A stretch of DNA of 8,752 bases from an uncultured Clostridia bacterium (GCA_947629295.1 CANRDH010000054.1:1-8752); one strand, 5' to 3'. Positions 1 through 6,928 are shown, counted from the first letter of the stretch. Numbers and translations: made by a program. Notes: generated by a model not told the origin, from the sequence alone.

Positions 1-572
1 GCCTCCGCAGTCTTGCTTGAATCCTTCCAAAGTATGCTCGCACATCCCTCAGGTGAGATCACAGAATATATTGCATTCTCAAGCATCCATACCTCATCTG
101 CAACAGCAAGTGCCAAAGCTCCTCCGCTTCCTCCCTCACCTATGAATATGGATAAAATCGGAGTCTTAAGCGTCATCATCTCCATCAGATTTTCAGCTAT
201 CGCCTGTCCCTGACCCCGTTCCTCCGCGCCTATTCCGCAATATGCTCCCGAAGTATCAACAAAGCAAACTACAGGTCTCTTAAATTTTTCAGCCTGCTTC
301 ATAAGGCGGAGTGCCTTGCGGTATCCCTCGGGGTGAGCCGAACCGAAATTTCTTTCCATACGCTCCTTGAGATTGCGTCCCTTTTCAAGTCCTATAACCG
401 TAACAGGTTTACCACACAACTCTGCAATTCCGCCTATCACAGCCTTATCATCTGCAAAACGTCTGTCTCCGTGAAGTTCAATAAAACTTTCCCCGAATAT
501 TCTTGTTACATAATCAACAGCAGTCGGGCGATTATTTGCTCTTGCGGCAGTCACACTATCAAATGCACTCAT
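1..572 (-). CDS. accA: Acetyl-CoA carboxylase carboxyltransferase, alpha subunit (partial; C-terminus beyond the window)
   Basis: With AccD this subunit forms the carboxyltransferase that moves the carboxyl group from biotinylated AccB to acetyl-CoA, making malonyl-CoA in the cytosol. I translated it by hand from the ATG at 572. There are 190 complete codons and the frame is open to the window edge, so the C-terminal part is missing. Recognisable blocks are LHGDRRFADDKAVIGGIA (about residues 33-50), PEGYRKALRLMKQAEKF (81-97), DTSGAYCGIGAEERGQ (106-121), GEGGSGGALA (145-154) and ISPEGCASILWK (172-183). It lacks the roughly 60-residue N-terminal helical extension of E. coli AccA; such short forms are usual in Clostridia. 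The E. coli DTPGAYPG is DTSGAYCG here, which I take as a lineage variant. The start is one base after the accD stop and a GAGGAGGG site (about 581-588) lies inside the accD end, so the two subunits are probably translationally coupled. Confidence 0.96.
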   Translation of the reverse strand, partial: MSAFDSVTAARANNRPTAVDYVTRIFGESFIELHGDRRFADDKAVIGGIAELCGKPVTVIGLEKGRNLKERMERNFGSAHPEGYRKALRLMKQAEKFKRPVVCFVDTSGAYCGIGAEERGQGQAIAENLMEMMTLKTPILSIFIGEGGSGGALALAVADEVWMLENAIYSVISPEGCASILWKDSSKTAE

Positions 573-573
573 A

Positions 574-1458
574 TTATTCGCCCTCCTCAGTATTTTTATT
601 TTCTATATGAAGTTTAAGTATTTTTGCAAGTGTTTCTTTCATTTCAGATCTCGGCACAACCGCATCGACAAAACCCTTCTCAAGAAGAAATTCCGCTGTC
701 TGAAAGTCCTTCGGAAGCTTCTGTCTTATCGTCTGTTCTATTACCCTCGGACCCGCAAAGCCTATAAGCGCTCTCGGTTCGGAAAGGATAATATCTCCCT
801 CCATAGCAAAGCTTGCCGTAACACCGCCCGTTGTCGGATCGGTAAGAACCGTTATATACAAAAGACCTGCATCACTATGTAGCTTAACGGCACCGCTTGT
901 CTTTGCCATCTGCATAAGGGAAAGTATACCCTCCTGCATCCTTGCTCCGCCCGATACGGTAAATACAATGACAGGAAGTCTCTGCTCTGTAGCATACTCG
1001 AACGCTCTTGTGACTTTCTCTCCCGTAACCGTTCCCATTGAACCCATCATAAACTGTGAATTCATTACGGCAAGAACAACAGGATATCCCCCTATCTTTG
1101 CCAATCCTGTTATAACGGACTCATTCTCTCCGCTGTTCAGCCTTGCATTTTTGAGTTTACGGCTGTAATCGGGAAAATCTATTATATTTTCTGAGAGCAT
1201 ATCCTTATCAAATTCCTCAAAGCTTCCCTCGTCCACAGTCCACTCTATACGCTGTCTTGCACCTATACGGAAGTGATATCCGCATTTTGGGCAGACCTTG
1301 TAATTTTCATTCAAATCCGCAGAAAGCACGGGAGTCTTGCATACAGGACATTTCACCCACAATTCATCGGGAATATAGGGTCGGTTGTCGATAGCCTCTC
1401 CCTGATTTTCAAGCTCGTTCTTCGGCTTTAAAAAATTAAATATATCTGATGTATTCAA
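574..1458 (-). CDS. accD: Acetyl-CoA carboxylase carboxyltransferase, beta subunit (TTG start)
   Basis: This is the zinc-finger half of the carboxyltransferase, 294 residues, close to the usual family length. Four cysteines at 37, 40, 56 and 59 (CPVC ... CPKC) form the N-terminal zinc ribbon with the same spacing as E. coli AccD. The crotonase-like core follows: SGGARMQE (169-176), SLMQMAKTSGA (180-190), GGVTASFAMEGD (211-222) and IGFAGPRVIEQT. The start is inferred. An in-frame TAG lies at 1471-1473 and no ATG is available before the zinc finger, so TTG at 1458 is the only good candidate. The site upstream is poor (GGGTG close to the TTG, with no clear GGAGG). A 12-codon mini-ORF ends in TGA overlapping the TTG, which might supply ribosomes by reinitiation. 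The gene lies 87 bp after accC, one of the two widest gaps in the operon. Confidence 0.96.
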   Translation of the reverse strand: MNTSDIFNFLKPKNELENQGEAIDNRPYIPDELWVKCPVCKTPVLSADLNENYKVCPKCGYHFRIGARQRIEWTVDEGSFEEFDKDMLSENIIDFPDYSRKLKNARLNSGENESVITGLAKIGGYPVVLAVMNSQFMMGSMGTVTGEKVTRAFEYATEQRLPVIVFTVSGGARMQEGILSLMQMAKTSGAVKLHSDAGLLYITVLTDPTTGGVTASFAMEGDIILSEPRALIGFAGPRVIEQTIRQKLPKDFQTAEFLLEKGFVDAVVPRSEMKETLAKILKLHIENKNTEEGE

Positions 1459-1493
1459 TTTGCACCCAACCTATCCCCGCACCCGTTTAGCAT
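1455..1493 (-). other. Possible 12-codon leader ORF overlapping the accD start
   Basis: An ATG at 1493 opens a short frame encoding MLNGCGDRLGAN. It ends in TGA at 1457-1455, and this stop overlaps the TTG start of accD in the string TTGA. The arrangement resembles the ATGA overlaps used for translational coupling. The mini-ORF has only a weak purine-rich site (CAGAG) upstream, and a frame of this size can arise by chance. I list it because the accD start itself lacks a good ribosome binding site. It is an inference, not a confirmed gene. Confidence 0.2.
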
Positions 1494-1506
1494 ACGCTCT
1501 GTGCGG

Positions 1507-1515
1507 ATTATATCA
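1507..1515 (-). promoter_or_regulatory. Extended -10 promoter candidate upstream of accD
   Basis: On the minus strand this reads TGATATAAT, a perfect TATAAT preceded by the TG of an extended -10. No good -35 lies 16-18 bp upstream (17-bp spacing gives GTTACG). A 4-bp stem, GGGG-AATAATA-CCCC (1519-1533), lies just upstream. Initiation would fall near position 1500, giving a short leader for accD-accA alone. AT-rich clostridial DNA throws up TATAAT by chance, so this is tentative. Confidence 0.35.
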
Positions 1516-1545
1516 GGGGTATTATTCCCCGTAACAATTTCGGTC

Positions 1546-2904
1546 TTACGATTTCTCCTTTTCAAGGCGCTGACGCCTTTCCTCCATGAAACCGGTCGTA
1601 TATTCTCCCGAAACAAAAGCAGGATCGTTGAGAATATCTATATGAAGATCCCTGTTATGCTTAATTCCGTTTATTGTAAGTTCACTGAGAGCCATTTTCA
1701 TTTTTCTTATTGCAAGCTCACGGGAGCGTGCCTGTACAATAAGCTTTCCTATCATAGAATCATAATACGGCGGAACGGAATAATCCTGATAAATAGCCGT
1801 ATCAAAGCGTACACACGGGCCGCCCGGAACGTGGATAAAATCTATCGTTCCGCAGCTCGGGCGGAAATCATGCTCTGCGTCCTCGGCATTTATTCTGCAC
1901 TCAATGGCATTTCCGTGCATAAATACCCTGTCCTGAGTAACAGTAAGCTTTGCCCCCGAGGCTATCCTTATCTGCCACTGCACTATATCTATACCCACAA
2001 CCATTTCCGTTACGGCGTGTTCAACCTGCAAACGTGTGTTCATTTCCATGAAATAGAAATTTTTATCCTTATCAAGAAGAAATTCCACAGTACCGGCATT
2101 CTCATAATTAACAGCCTTTGCTGCCATAACGGCCGCATCCATCATTTTTGCACGTATATCGGGAGTGATAGCCGCTGAAGGACTTTCTTCAATAAGCTTT
2201 TGGTTTTTCCTCTGAACAGAACATTCTCTTTCTCCCAGGCAGACTACGTTTCCGTATTTATCCGCAAGAAGCTGCATTTCGATATGCTTAACCGGAAAAA
2301 GATATTTTTCCATATATACCGCGTCGTCGCCGAAGGCGCTTTTGGCTTCTGCTCTTGCCGAAAGAAACGCATTGTCAAATTCCTCAATTGAATCCACCCT
2401 GCGTATACCTCTTCCGCCTCCGCCGGAACGTGCCTTGACAAGCAGCGGGAATCCTATTTCCTGTGCCTTTGCACGGGCTTCCTCTATATCGTCTATGATA
2501 TCGCTGCCGGGAGTTATGGGAACACCGGCTGCCTTCATTGTTCTTCTTGCCTCGTCCTTATCGCCGAGTCTTTCTATCATCTCCGCACTCGGCCCTATAA
2601 ATTCTATATTACATTCCTTGCATAATGCCACGAATTTTGCATTTTCGGAAAGTAATCCGTAGCCGGGATGTATAGCCTGCGCACCCGAAACAACGGCAAC
2701 CTCCAGTATGGCAGCCATGTTAAGGTAGCTGTTTGCAACCTGCGGCCCGCCTATGCAGTAGCTTTCGTCCGCCATTGTAACGTGCAGAGCGTCCTTGTCT
2801 GCCTGAGAATATATTGCGACCGTTGATATACCCATCTCACGACAGGCACGGATTATTCTAACCGCTATTTCCCCTCTGTTAGCAATCAATATCTTTGAAA
2901 ACAA
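1546..2904 (-). CDS. accC: Biotin carboxylase subunit of acetyl-CoA carboxylase (TTG start)
   Basis: An ATP-grasp enzyme that carboxylates the biotin on AccB using bicarbonate and ATP. It has 452 residues, the family's normal length. The N-terminal domain begins KILIANRGEIAVRIIRAC. ATP-binding residues are K116, K157 and the glycine loop SGGGGRG (160-166). H207 and K236 match E. coli H209 and K238. Metal and catalytic residues E274, E287, N289 and R291 sit in GTVEF and EMNTRLQVEH, and R337 lies in ECRINAED. PPYYDSMIGKLI near 378-389 marks the C-terminal domain. The start is TTG at 2904: the protein aligns from residue 1 with E. coli AccC, and AGGGGGAG (2913-2920) lies 8 bases upstream. A 146-bp gap with RNA-folding potential separates it from fabZ, so its expression may be tuned separately from the upstream genes. 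Confidence 0.98.
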   Translation of the reverse strand: MFSKILIANRGEIAVRIIRACREMGISTVAIYSQADKDALHVTMADESYCIGGPQVANSYLNMAAILEVAVVSGAQAIHPGYGLLSENAKFVALCKECNIEFIGPSAEMIERLGDKDEARRTMKAAGVPITPGSDIIDDIEEARAKAQEIGFPLLVKARSGGGGRGIRRVDSIEEFDNAFLSARAEAKSAFGDDAVYMEKYLFPVKHIEMQLLADKYGNVVCLGERECSVQRKNQKLIEESPSAAITPDIRAKMMDAAVMAAKAVNYENAGTVEFLLDKDKNFYFMEMNTRLQVEHAVTEMVVGIDIVQWQIRIASGAKLTVTQDRVFMHGNAIECRINAEDAEHDFRPSCGTIDFIHVPGGPCVRFDTAIYQDYSVPPYYDSMIGKLIVQARSRELAIRKMKMALSELTINGIKHNRDLHIDILNDPAFVSGEYTTGFMEERRQRLEKEKS

Positions 2905-3036
2905 TCCGAATACTCCCCCTTTGATCTAAATATCGGGACAAATACCACAACCGTGGTGAGGTCGGATACTCAAACCGAGAGCAAAACGTCCTCTGTCCGG
3001 ACTTTCCTTTTGCACAGCCTTTGTATATCCGAGTAT
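2905..3036 (-). promoter_or_regulatory. Candidate structured leader RNA of accC (unnamed cis-regulatory element)
   Basis: The fabZ-accC gap can fold as RNA. P1 pairs 3032-3025 with 2969-2962 (8 bp, one G-U), extended past an A-A mismatch by 3023-3020 with 2974-2971. P2 pairs 3013-3008 (GCAAAA) with 2986-2981 (TTTTGC). P3 pairs 3002-2999 (GTCC) with 2991-2988 (GGAC) and closes the 7-base loop GGACAGA. GGACA in that loop (2998-2994) is a perfect complement of TGTCC at 2940-2936, giving a pseudoknot. A separate hairpin, ACCAC-GGTT-GTGGT, occupies 2957-2944. TCCC (2938-2935) can instead pair with GGGA in the accC Shine-Dalgarno (2917-2914), which would exclude the pseudoknot. I recognise no known riboswitch class. 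The base pairing is seen directly; a regulatory role is inference. Confidence 0.4.
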
Positions 3037-3050
3037 TTTGCCGCCGTCAA
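3022..3050 (-). promoter_or_regulatory. Possible internal promoter just after fabZ
   Basis: TTGACG (3050-3045) and TATACA (3027-3022) stand exactly 17 bp apart on the minus strand, immediately after the fabZ stop. The matches to sigma-A consensus are 5/6 and 4/6. A transcript starting near 3015 would carry accC-accD-accA with a leader of about 110 bases. It would lack the 5' arm of the long P1 stem described for this gap, so the promoter and full-length RNA fold are partly competing readings. Confidence 0.3.
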
Positions 3051-3476
3051 TCAGTTTTGCTCCCTTGGAATAAGTGCAAATGAAAACTCTGCGGCAACGG
3101 CTAATTTACCGTTTACATATCCCTTGCCCTTTATGAAGTAAAAATTTCTTCTCTGTCCGGTAAGCTCACACTTAATTTCCAACGTATCTCCCGGAAGTAC
3201 CTTTGTCTTGAACCTTGCCTTGTCAATTCCCGCAAAGAAGGGAATACTCTGAGCCGACACCTCAGACACGATAACAGCACTCGCCTGAGCCATCATCTCG
3301 CATAGTATAACTCCCGGCACAACGGGATTTCCCGGAAAATGTCCGTCAAGGAACCATTCCCTGCCCGTTATATATTTCTTGCCCTCGCAGGTATTTTCCC
3401 CTGTTTTTGTTGCCTCGTCAATAAGAAGCATGGAATTTCTGTGGGGTATTACCTGCATAATTTCTTCCTTGTTCAT
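3051..3476 (-). CDS. fabZ: 3-hydroxyacyl-[acyl-carrier-protein] dehydratase
   Basis: A hot-dog-fold dehydratase that removes water from 3-hydroxyacyl-ACP to give trans-2-enoyl-ACP in each elongation round. It has 141 residues, normal for FabZ. The IPHRNSMLLID block (10-20) and DGHFPGNPVVPGVILCEMMAQ region (about 44-64) are diagnostic. Catalytic His46 (HFPG) and Glu60 are present. Glu at the second position, with the short length, fits FabZ better than FabA. The ATG at 3476 is preceded by AGGTGA at good spacing, and the gene begins 16 bp after the accB stop. Placing fabZ between accB and accC is a common Firmicute arrangement. Confidence 0.97.
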   Translation of the reverse strand: MNKEEIMQVIPHRNSMLLIDEATKTGENTCEGKKYITGREWFLDGHFPGNPVVPGVILCEMMAQASAVIVSEVSAQSIPFFAGIDKARFKTKVLPGDTLEIKCELTGQRRNFYFIKGKGYVNGKLAVAAEFSFALIPREQN

Positions 3477-3492
3477 AGCTTCACCTGCTTTA

Positions 3493-3957
3493 TCATTTTA
3501 TAAGGAACAACGGCTGACCGTATTCCACTACCTGTCCGTTTTCCACGCATATTTCCGTTATCACTCCGCTTTTCTCCGCCGTGACCTCATTCATAAGCTT
3601 CATCGCCTCTATAATGCAGACAACATCACCCTTGTTTACTGTGCTTCCAACCGAAACATAAGGCTCACTGTCGGGTGAGGGTGCGGCATAGAACACACCC
3701 ACCATCGGCGCTTCTATCGGCGTACCGCCCTGACTCTTTTCACTCTTTTCCTCACTTACAGTCTTATCTGCCGCTGTCGGTGCCGGGGTCTGAACTTCAA
3801 CAACAGCCGGAGCGGCAGCCATCTGTACTATCTCCTGCTTCGCACTTTTCTGACGGATACTCAGAAACTGATTTTCGTCTATCTGTATATCAAGAGCTGT
3901 TGCTTTGGAAGAATCAAAAGCCGCAAGAAGCTCCTTTATTTCTTCAACACTGTACAT
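3493..3957 (-). CDS. accB: Biotin carboxyl carrier protein of acetyl-CoA carboxylase
   Basis: This carrier swings biotin between AccC and the AccA/AccD carboxyltransferase. It has 154 residues, typical for the family. The N-terminal helix MYSVEEIKELLAAFD leads into a conserved small region, then an Ala/Pro-rich flexible linker (about 47-65) and a charged stretch. The C-terminal biotinyl domain starts near IEAPMVGVFY (81-90). The biotin acceptor is Lys120 in EAMKLM. The protruding thumb typical of acetyl-CoA carboxylase carriers is seen as APSPDSEPYVSVG (92-104). The start ATG at 3957 has GAGGTGA upstream. It lies 27 bp after fabF. A biotin-protein ligase is needed for activity and is not in the window. 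Confidence 0.98.
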   Translation of the reverse strand: MYSVEEIKELLAAFDSSKATALDIQIDENQFLSIRQKSAKQEIVQMAAAPAVVEVQTPAPTAADKTVSEEKSEKSQGGTPIEAPMVGVFYAAPSPDSEPYVSVGSTVNKGDVVCIIEAMKLMNEVTAEKSGVITEICVENGQVVEYGQPLFLIK

Positions 3958-3984
3958 TATAATTCACCTCAATATTATTATGAA

Positions 3985-5202
3985 TCATTTTCTCAGGGCG
4001 ATGCAGGCATTATGTCCTCCAAAGCCGAAGGTTGTGGATATAGCCATCTCAAGCGGTGCCTCGACTGCCTTATTGGGAGTATAGTCAAGGTCACATTCCG
4101 GATCCGGCACCTTATAGTTTACGGTCGGAGGAACAATTCCGTCCCTTAGAGCAAGCGAAGCCGCAATAGCTTCAACCGCTCCCGTCGCACCGAGCATATG
4201 TCCGGTCATTGATTTTGTGGAGCTTATATGAGCCTTATATGCCCTGTCGCCGAGAACCGCCTTGAAAGCCTTTGTTTCCCCTGCATCATTAAGGCTGGTA
4301 GATGTTCCGTGAGCATTTATATAAAGCTCCTCGCTGCCCTTATAGCCTGCCTCATCAAGAGCAATTCTTATACATTCGGCAGCTCCTACTCCCTCGGGGT
4401 CGGGAGCTGTGATATGATATGCGTCGCAGGTATTGCCATAGCCGACAATCTCGGCATAAATCTTTGCTCCCCTTGCAGCGGCGTGCTCATATTCCTCAAG
4501 GATAAGAATGCCCGAGCCTTCTCCCATAACAAAGCCGCTCCTTTCCTTATCAAAAGGAATCGAAGCTCTTGTCGGGTCATCCGTAAGCGTAAGCGCCTTA
4601 CAGCTTGTAAATCCCTTTATGGCAAGAGGTGTTATCGTTGCTTCCGCACCGCCTGCTATAATTGCGTCAGCCATACCGTATTTAATGGCATGGAATGCTT
4701 CACCTACCGCATGGGTAGACGTCGAACAGGCTGTAACAACCGGCAGACACGGGCCCTTTGCCTTGAATCTTATAGCAACGTTTCCGGCAGCAATATTTCC
4801 TATCATCATGGGAATAAAGAACGGAGAAATACTTTTTCCCGTATAAAGATTAATGCTCTGCTCATAGAATGTAGTAATTCCGCCGACGCCCGAGCCGATA
4901 TATACGCCAAAACGCTTTGGATCAACCTTTCCCTCGATATCGCTGTCCTTTACAGCCTGTGTTGCCGCGGCTATCGCATACTGACAGAACAAATCCATTT
5001 TGCGGCAATCTCTTTTTTCTATGTATTCAGTGGGGTCAAAATTCTTGACTTCAGCCGCAACCTTTGCTTTAGTATCACTCGTATCAAAGCGTGCTATCCT
5101 GTCAATGCCGCAGACGCCGTTCTTCATTGAAGTCCACATTTCCTCGGCAGTATTGCCGACAGGAGTTACTGCACCGATTCCTGTAATAACCACTCTTTTC
5201 AT
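3985..5202 (-). CDS. fabF: 3-oxoacyl-[acyl-carrier-protein] synthase II (condensing enzyme)
   Basis: An elongating ketoacyl-ACP synthase that condenses acyl-enzyme with malonyl-ACP. I start it at the ATG at 5202 (405 residues, beginning MKRVVITGIGAVTPVG). A longer in-frame reading from TTG at 5223 would translate its own ribosome binding site, AGGAAAGGA (5211-5219), 9 bases before the ATG. The Cys-His-His triad of KAS I/II is complete: Cys159 in VTACSTSTHAVGEA, His298 in NAHGTST and His335 in SMTGHMLGATGA, with Lys330 just before. The C-terminal glycine-rich loop TFGFGGHNA (391-399) is typical. It lies 45 bp after fabG and 27 bp before accB. FabF rather than FabB is favoured by length and clostridial context. 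Confidence 0.97.
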   Translation of the reverse strand: MKRVVITGIGAVTPVGNTAEEMWTSMKNGVCGIDRIARFDTSDTKAKVAAEVKNFDPTEYIEKRDCRKMDLFCQYAIAAATQAVKDSDIEGKVDPKRFGVYIGSGVGGITTFYEQSINLYTGKSISPFFIPMMIGNIAAGNVAIRFKAKGPCLPVVTACSTSTHAVGEAFHAIKYGMADAIIAGGAEATITPLAIKGFTSCKALTLTDDPTRASIPFDKERSGFVMGEGSGILILEEYEHAAARGAKIYAEIVGYGNTCDAYHITAPDPEGVGAAECIRIALDEAGYKGSEELYINAHGTSTSLNDAGETKAFKAVLGDRAYKAHISSTKSMTGHMLGATGAVEAIAASLALRDGIVPPTVNYKVPDPECDLDYTPNKAVEAPLEMAISTTFGFGGHNACIALRK

Positions 5203-5247
5203 TTGTGTATTTCCTTTCCTCAAAATATAGTAAAAACCTTATTAAAT

Positions 5248-5994
5248 TCAGATAGCCATACCGCCGTCAACCCTTATAACCTCGCCTGTAATATAGGACG
5301 CTTCATCAGAAGCAAGAAAAGCGGCTGTATTAGCTATATCCTCAACCGTACCCATTCTCTTGAGCGGAATTGATGAAAGTGCCGCCTCTCTTGCCTTTTC
5401 GGGCATATTATCTGTCATATCCGTTTTGATAAAGCCCGGAGCAATGGCATTAGCCGTAACATTTCTTGAGCCAAGCTCCTTTGCAACAGACTTTGTCATA
5501 CCTATTATGCCCGCTTTTGCCGAAGCATAATTAGCCTGTCCCGCATTTCCTACAAGACCTATTATTGAAGAAATATTGATTATTCTTCCTCTGCGCTTTC
5601 TCATAAAGTGCTGATATATACTTTTTGTCATATTGAAGGTGCCCTTAAGGTTTACACTTATCACCTTATCGAAGTCCTCGACCTTCATTGAAAGAATAAG
5701 ATTATCTCTTACTATACCCGCATTATTTACAAGTATATGAACCTCTCCGAATTCCTCAATTATTTCATCAACAAGCTTTTTTGACGCCTCATAATCGGAG
5801 ACATCACATTCATAGCCCTTTGCCTTAACACCCATTGCCGTCAGCTCAGCCTCTGTTTCCGCTGCCTTTTCTCCGTCGCCGACGTGCATAAAGGCTATAT
5901 TTGCTCCAAGACTCGCAAACTTAAGGGCTATTGCCTTACCTATACCTCTTGACGCACCTGTTATTATCGCCGTTTTTCCTGTCAGTTCAAACAT
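5248..5994 (-). CDS. fabG: 3-oxoacyl-[acyl-carrier-protein] reductase
   Basis: A short-chain dehydrogenase that reduces 3-ketoacyl-ACP to 3-hydroxyacyl-ACP with NADPH. I start it at ATG 5994 (248 residues, MFELTGKTAIITGASRGIG), 6 bases after GGGGGAA. The frame also opens upstream at TTG 6027, but that extension overlaps fabD and lacks homology. The Rossmann cofactor motif TGASRGIG is at 12-19 and NNAG at 90-93. The catalytic set is Asn115, Ser143, Tyr156 and Lys160 (YASAK). IAPGFIKTDMT (184-194) and the C-terminal GEVIRVDGGMAI are family hallmarks. It begins 16 bp after the fabD stop. Position in the fab operon separates it from the many other short-chain dehydrogenases. Confidence 0.97.
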   Translation of the reverse strand: MFELTGKTAIITGASRGIGKAIALKFASLGANIAFMHVGDGEKAAETEAELTAMGVKAKGYECDVSDYEASKKLVDEIIEEFGEVHILVNNAGIVRDNLILSMKVEDFDKVISVNLKGTFNMTKSIYQHFMRKRRGRIINISSIIGLVGNAGQANYASAKAGIIGMTKSVAKELGSRNVTANAIAPGFIKTDMTDNMPEKAREAALSSIPLKRMGTVEDIANTAAFLASDEASYITGEVIRVDGGMAI

Positions 5995-6010
5995 AATATT
6001 CCCCCGACGC

Positions 6011-6910
6011 TCACTCAAGAGCGTCAAGTCCCTCCTTATTTTCTATATTTACTGCCGTAACATCGGCATTGATTTTCTTTATAAGACCTGTAAGAGTTTT
6101 ACCTACTCCCACCTCAATAAATTTGTCGGCACCCTCAGCGACAAGATTTTCCACCGTAGTCTGCCATTTCACGGGATTCTGTACCTGTGCGGCAATAAGC
6201 GCCTTAAAATCGCCCTCATACGGCTGTGCCGTATAATTTGAATAAACCGGAATTTCGGGCTGGGAAAATTCAACTCCCTCGAGATATTCTGCAAGCTTTT
6301 TGGAAGCCGATGCCATAAACGGTGAATGAAATGCTCCGCTGACTGCAAGCTTTACCGCCCTGCCTTTTTCCTCCTTGACTTTTGCGCAAAGTGCCTCTAT
6401 TTCGTCCTCTGCCGCAGCAACAACCGTCTGTGCCGGACTATTGTAATTAACAGGATATGCCCTTTCAAAATCTTTGCATATCTCCTCAACCTTTTCGGGA
6501 GTAAGCTTAAGCACAGCCGCCATTGCCCCCTTGTCGCTGTTTGCAGCCTCGTCCATATATTCTGCGCGCTTGCAAACAAGTCTGAATGCCTCCTCGTAGG
6601 AAAGCATACCGGAAAAAGCTATTGCCGCTATTTCTCCGAGAGAAAAGCCAGCGGCATAATCCGGCTTTATTCCCTTTTCAGCCACCGCAGCCGCTGCTGC
6701 CAAATCTGCCGCAAACACACAGGGCTGAGTGTTTATGGTAAGGGCAAGCTCCTCGCTTGTACCCTCAAAGCACTGCCTGATCGTACCGGGCCGCACCCTT
6801 TCGGCCATATCGAATACTGCCCTTGCGGCAGGCGAATTGTCATACAGTGATTTTCCCATTCCGGGATATTGCGCGCCCTGTCCGGAAAAGACAAACACGG
6901 TTTTCCCCAT
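6011..6910 (-). CDS. fabD: Malonyl-CoA:acyl-carrier-protein transacylase
   Basis: Transfers malonyl from CoA to the phosphopantetheine of acyl carrier protein, supplying the extender for FabH and FabF. Two in-frame ATGs lie close together (6916 and 6910). AGGAGGG ends one base before the first but 8 bases before the second, so 6910 is preferred, giving 299 residues beginning MGKTVFVFSGQGAQYPGMG. The nucleophile is Ser90 in GFSLGE, with Arg115 (CKRAEYM) and His195 (SGAFHSPFM). GQGAQ near residue 11 helps form the oxyanion hole. The family's GHSLGE is GFSLGE here, a mild variant that leaves the nucleophile intact. It begins 18 bp after fabH. In many Firmicutes acpP and fabK sit between fabH and fabD; neither is here. 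Confidence 0.97.
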   Translation of the reverse strand: MGKTVFVFSGQGAQYPGMGKSLYDNSPAARAVFDMAERVRPGTIRQCFEGTSEELALTINTQPCVFAADLAAAAAVAEKGIKPDYAAGFSLGEIAAIAFSGMLSYEEAFRLVCKRAEYMDEAANSDKGAMAAVLKLTPEKVEEICKDFERAYPVNYNSPAQTVVAAAEDEIEALCAKVKEEKGRAVKLAVSGAFHSPFMASASKKLAEYLEGVEFSQPEIPVYSNYTAQPYEGDFKALIAAQVQNPVKWQTTVENLVAEGADKFIEVGVGKTLTGLIKKINADVTAVNIENKEGLDALE

Positions 6911-6928
6911 TGTCATACCCTCCTGTTA

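Noticed and set aside
1501..2178. 225-codon plus-strand open frame opposite accC
   Set aside because: It lies wholly or nearly so over the accC coding strand, has no plausible ribosome binding site, low-complexity composition and no recognisable domain; accC has all catalytic residues on the other strand.
2988..3010. Match to the RNase P RNA conserved core (AGGAAAGTCCGGAC-like)
   Set aside because: Only this short piece matches. The gap is 146 bp, too small for RNase P RNA, and the conserved 3' partner (ACAGAACCCGGCTTA-type) is absent.
4228..5130. 300-codon plus-strand open frame opposite fabF
   Set aside because: An antisense shadow of fabF. Its Cys/Ser/Arg-rich translation resembles no family, and fabF is fully supported by its catalytic triad.
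5203..5223. TTG at 5223 as the fabF start
   Set aside because: It would place the AGGAAAGGA ribosome binding site inside the coding region and add seven residues with no family counterpart.
5995..6027. TTG at 6027 as the fabG start, overlapping fabD
   Set aside because: The extension is unconserved. ATG at 5994 has a G-rich site 6 bases upstream and begins exactly where FabG proteins begin.
6326..6850. 174-codon plus-strand open frame opposite fabD
   Set aside because: Antisense shadow with Cys- and Arg-rich composition and no motif.
6911..6916. First ATG of fabD (6916) as the start
   Set aside because: The GGAGGG site ends one base before it, too close for initiation. The ATG at 6910 has 8-base spacing and gives the family's usual N-terminus.
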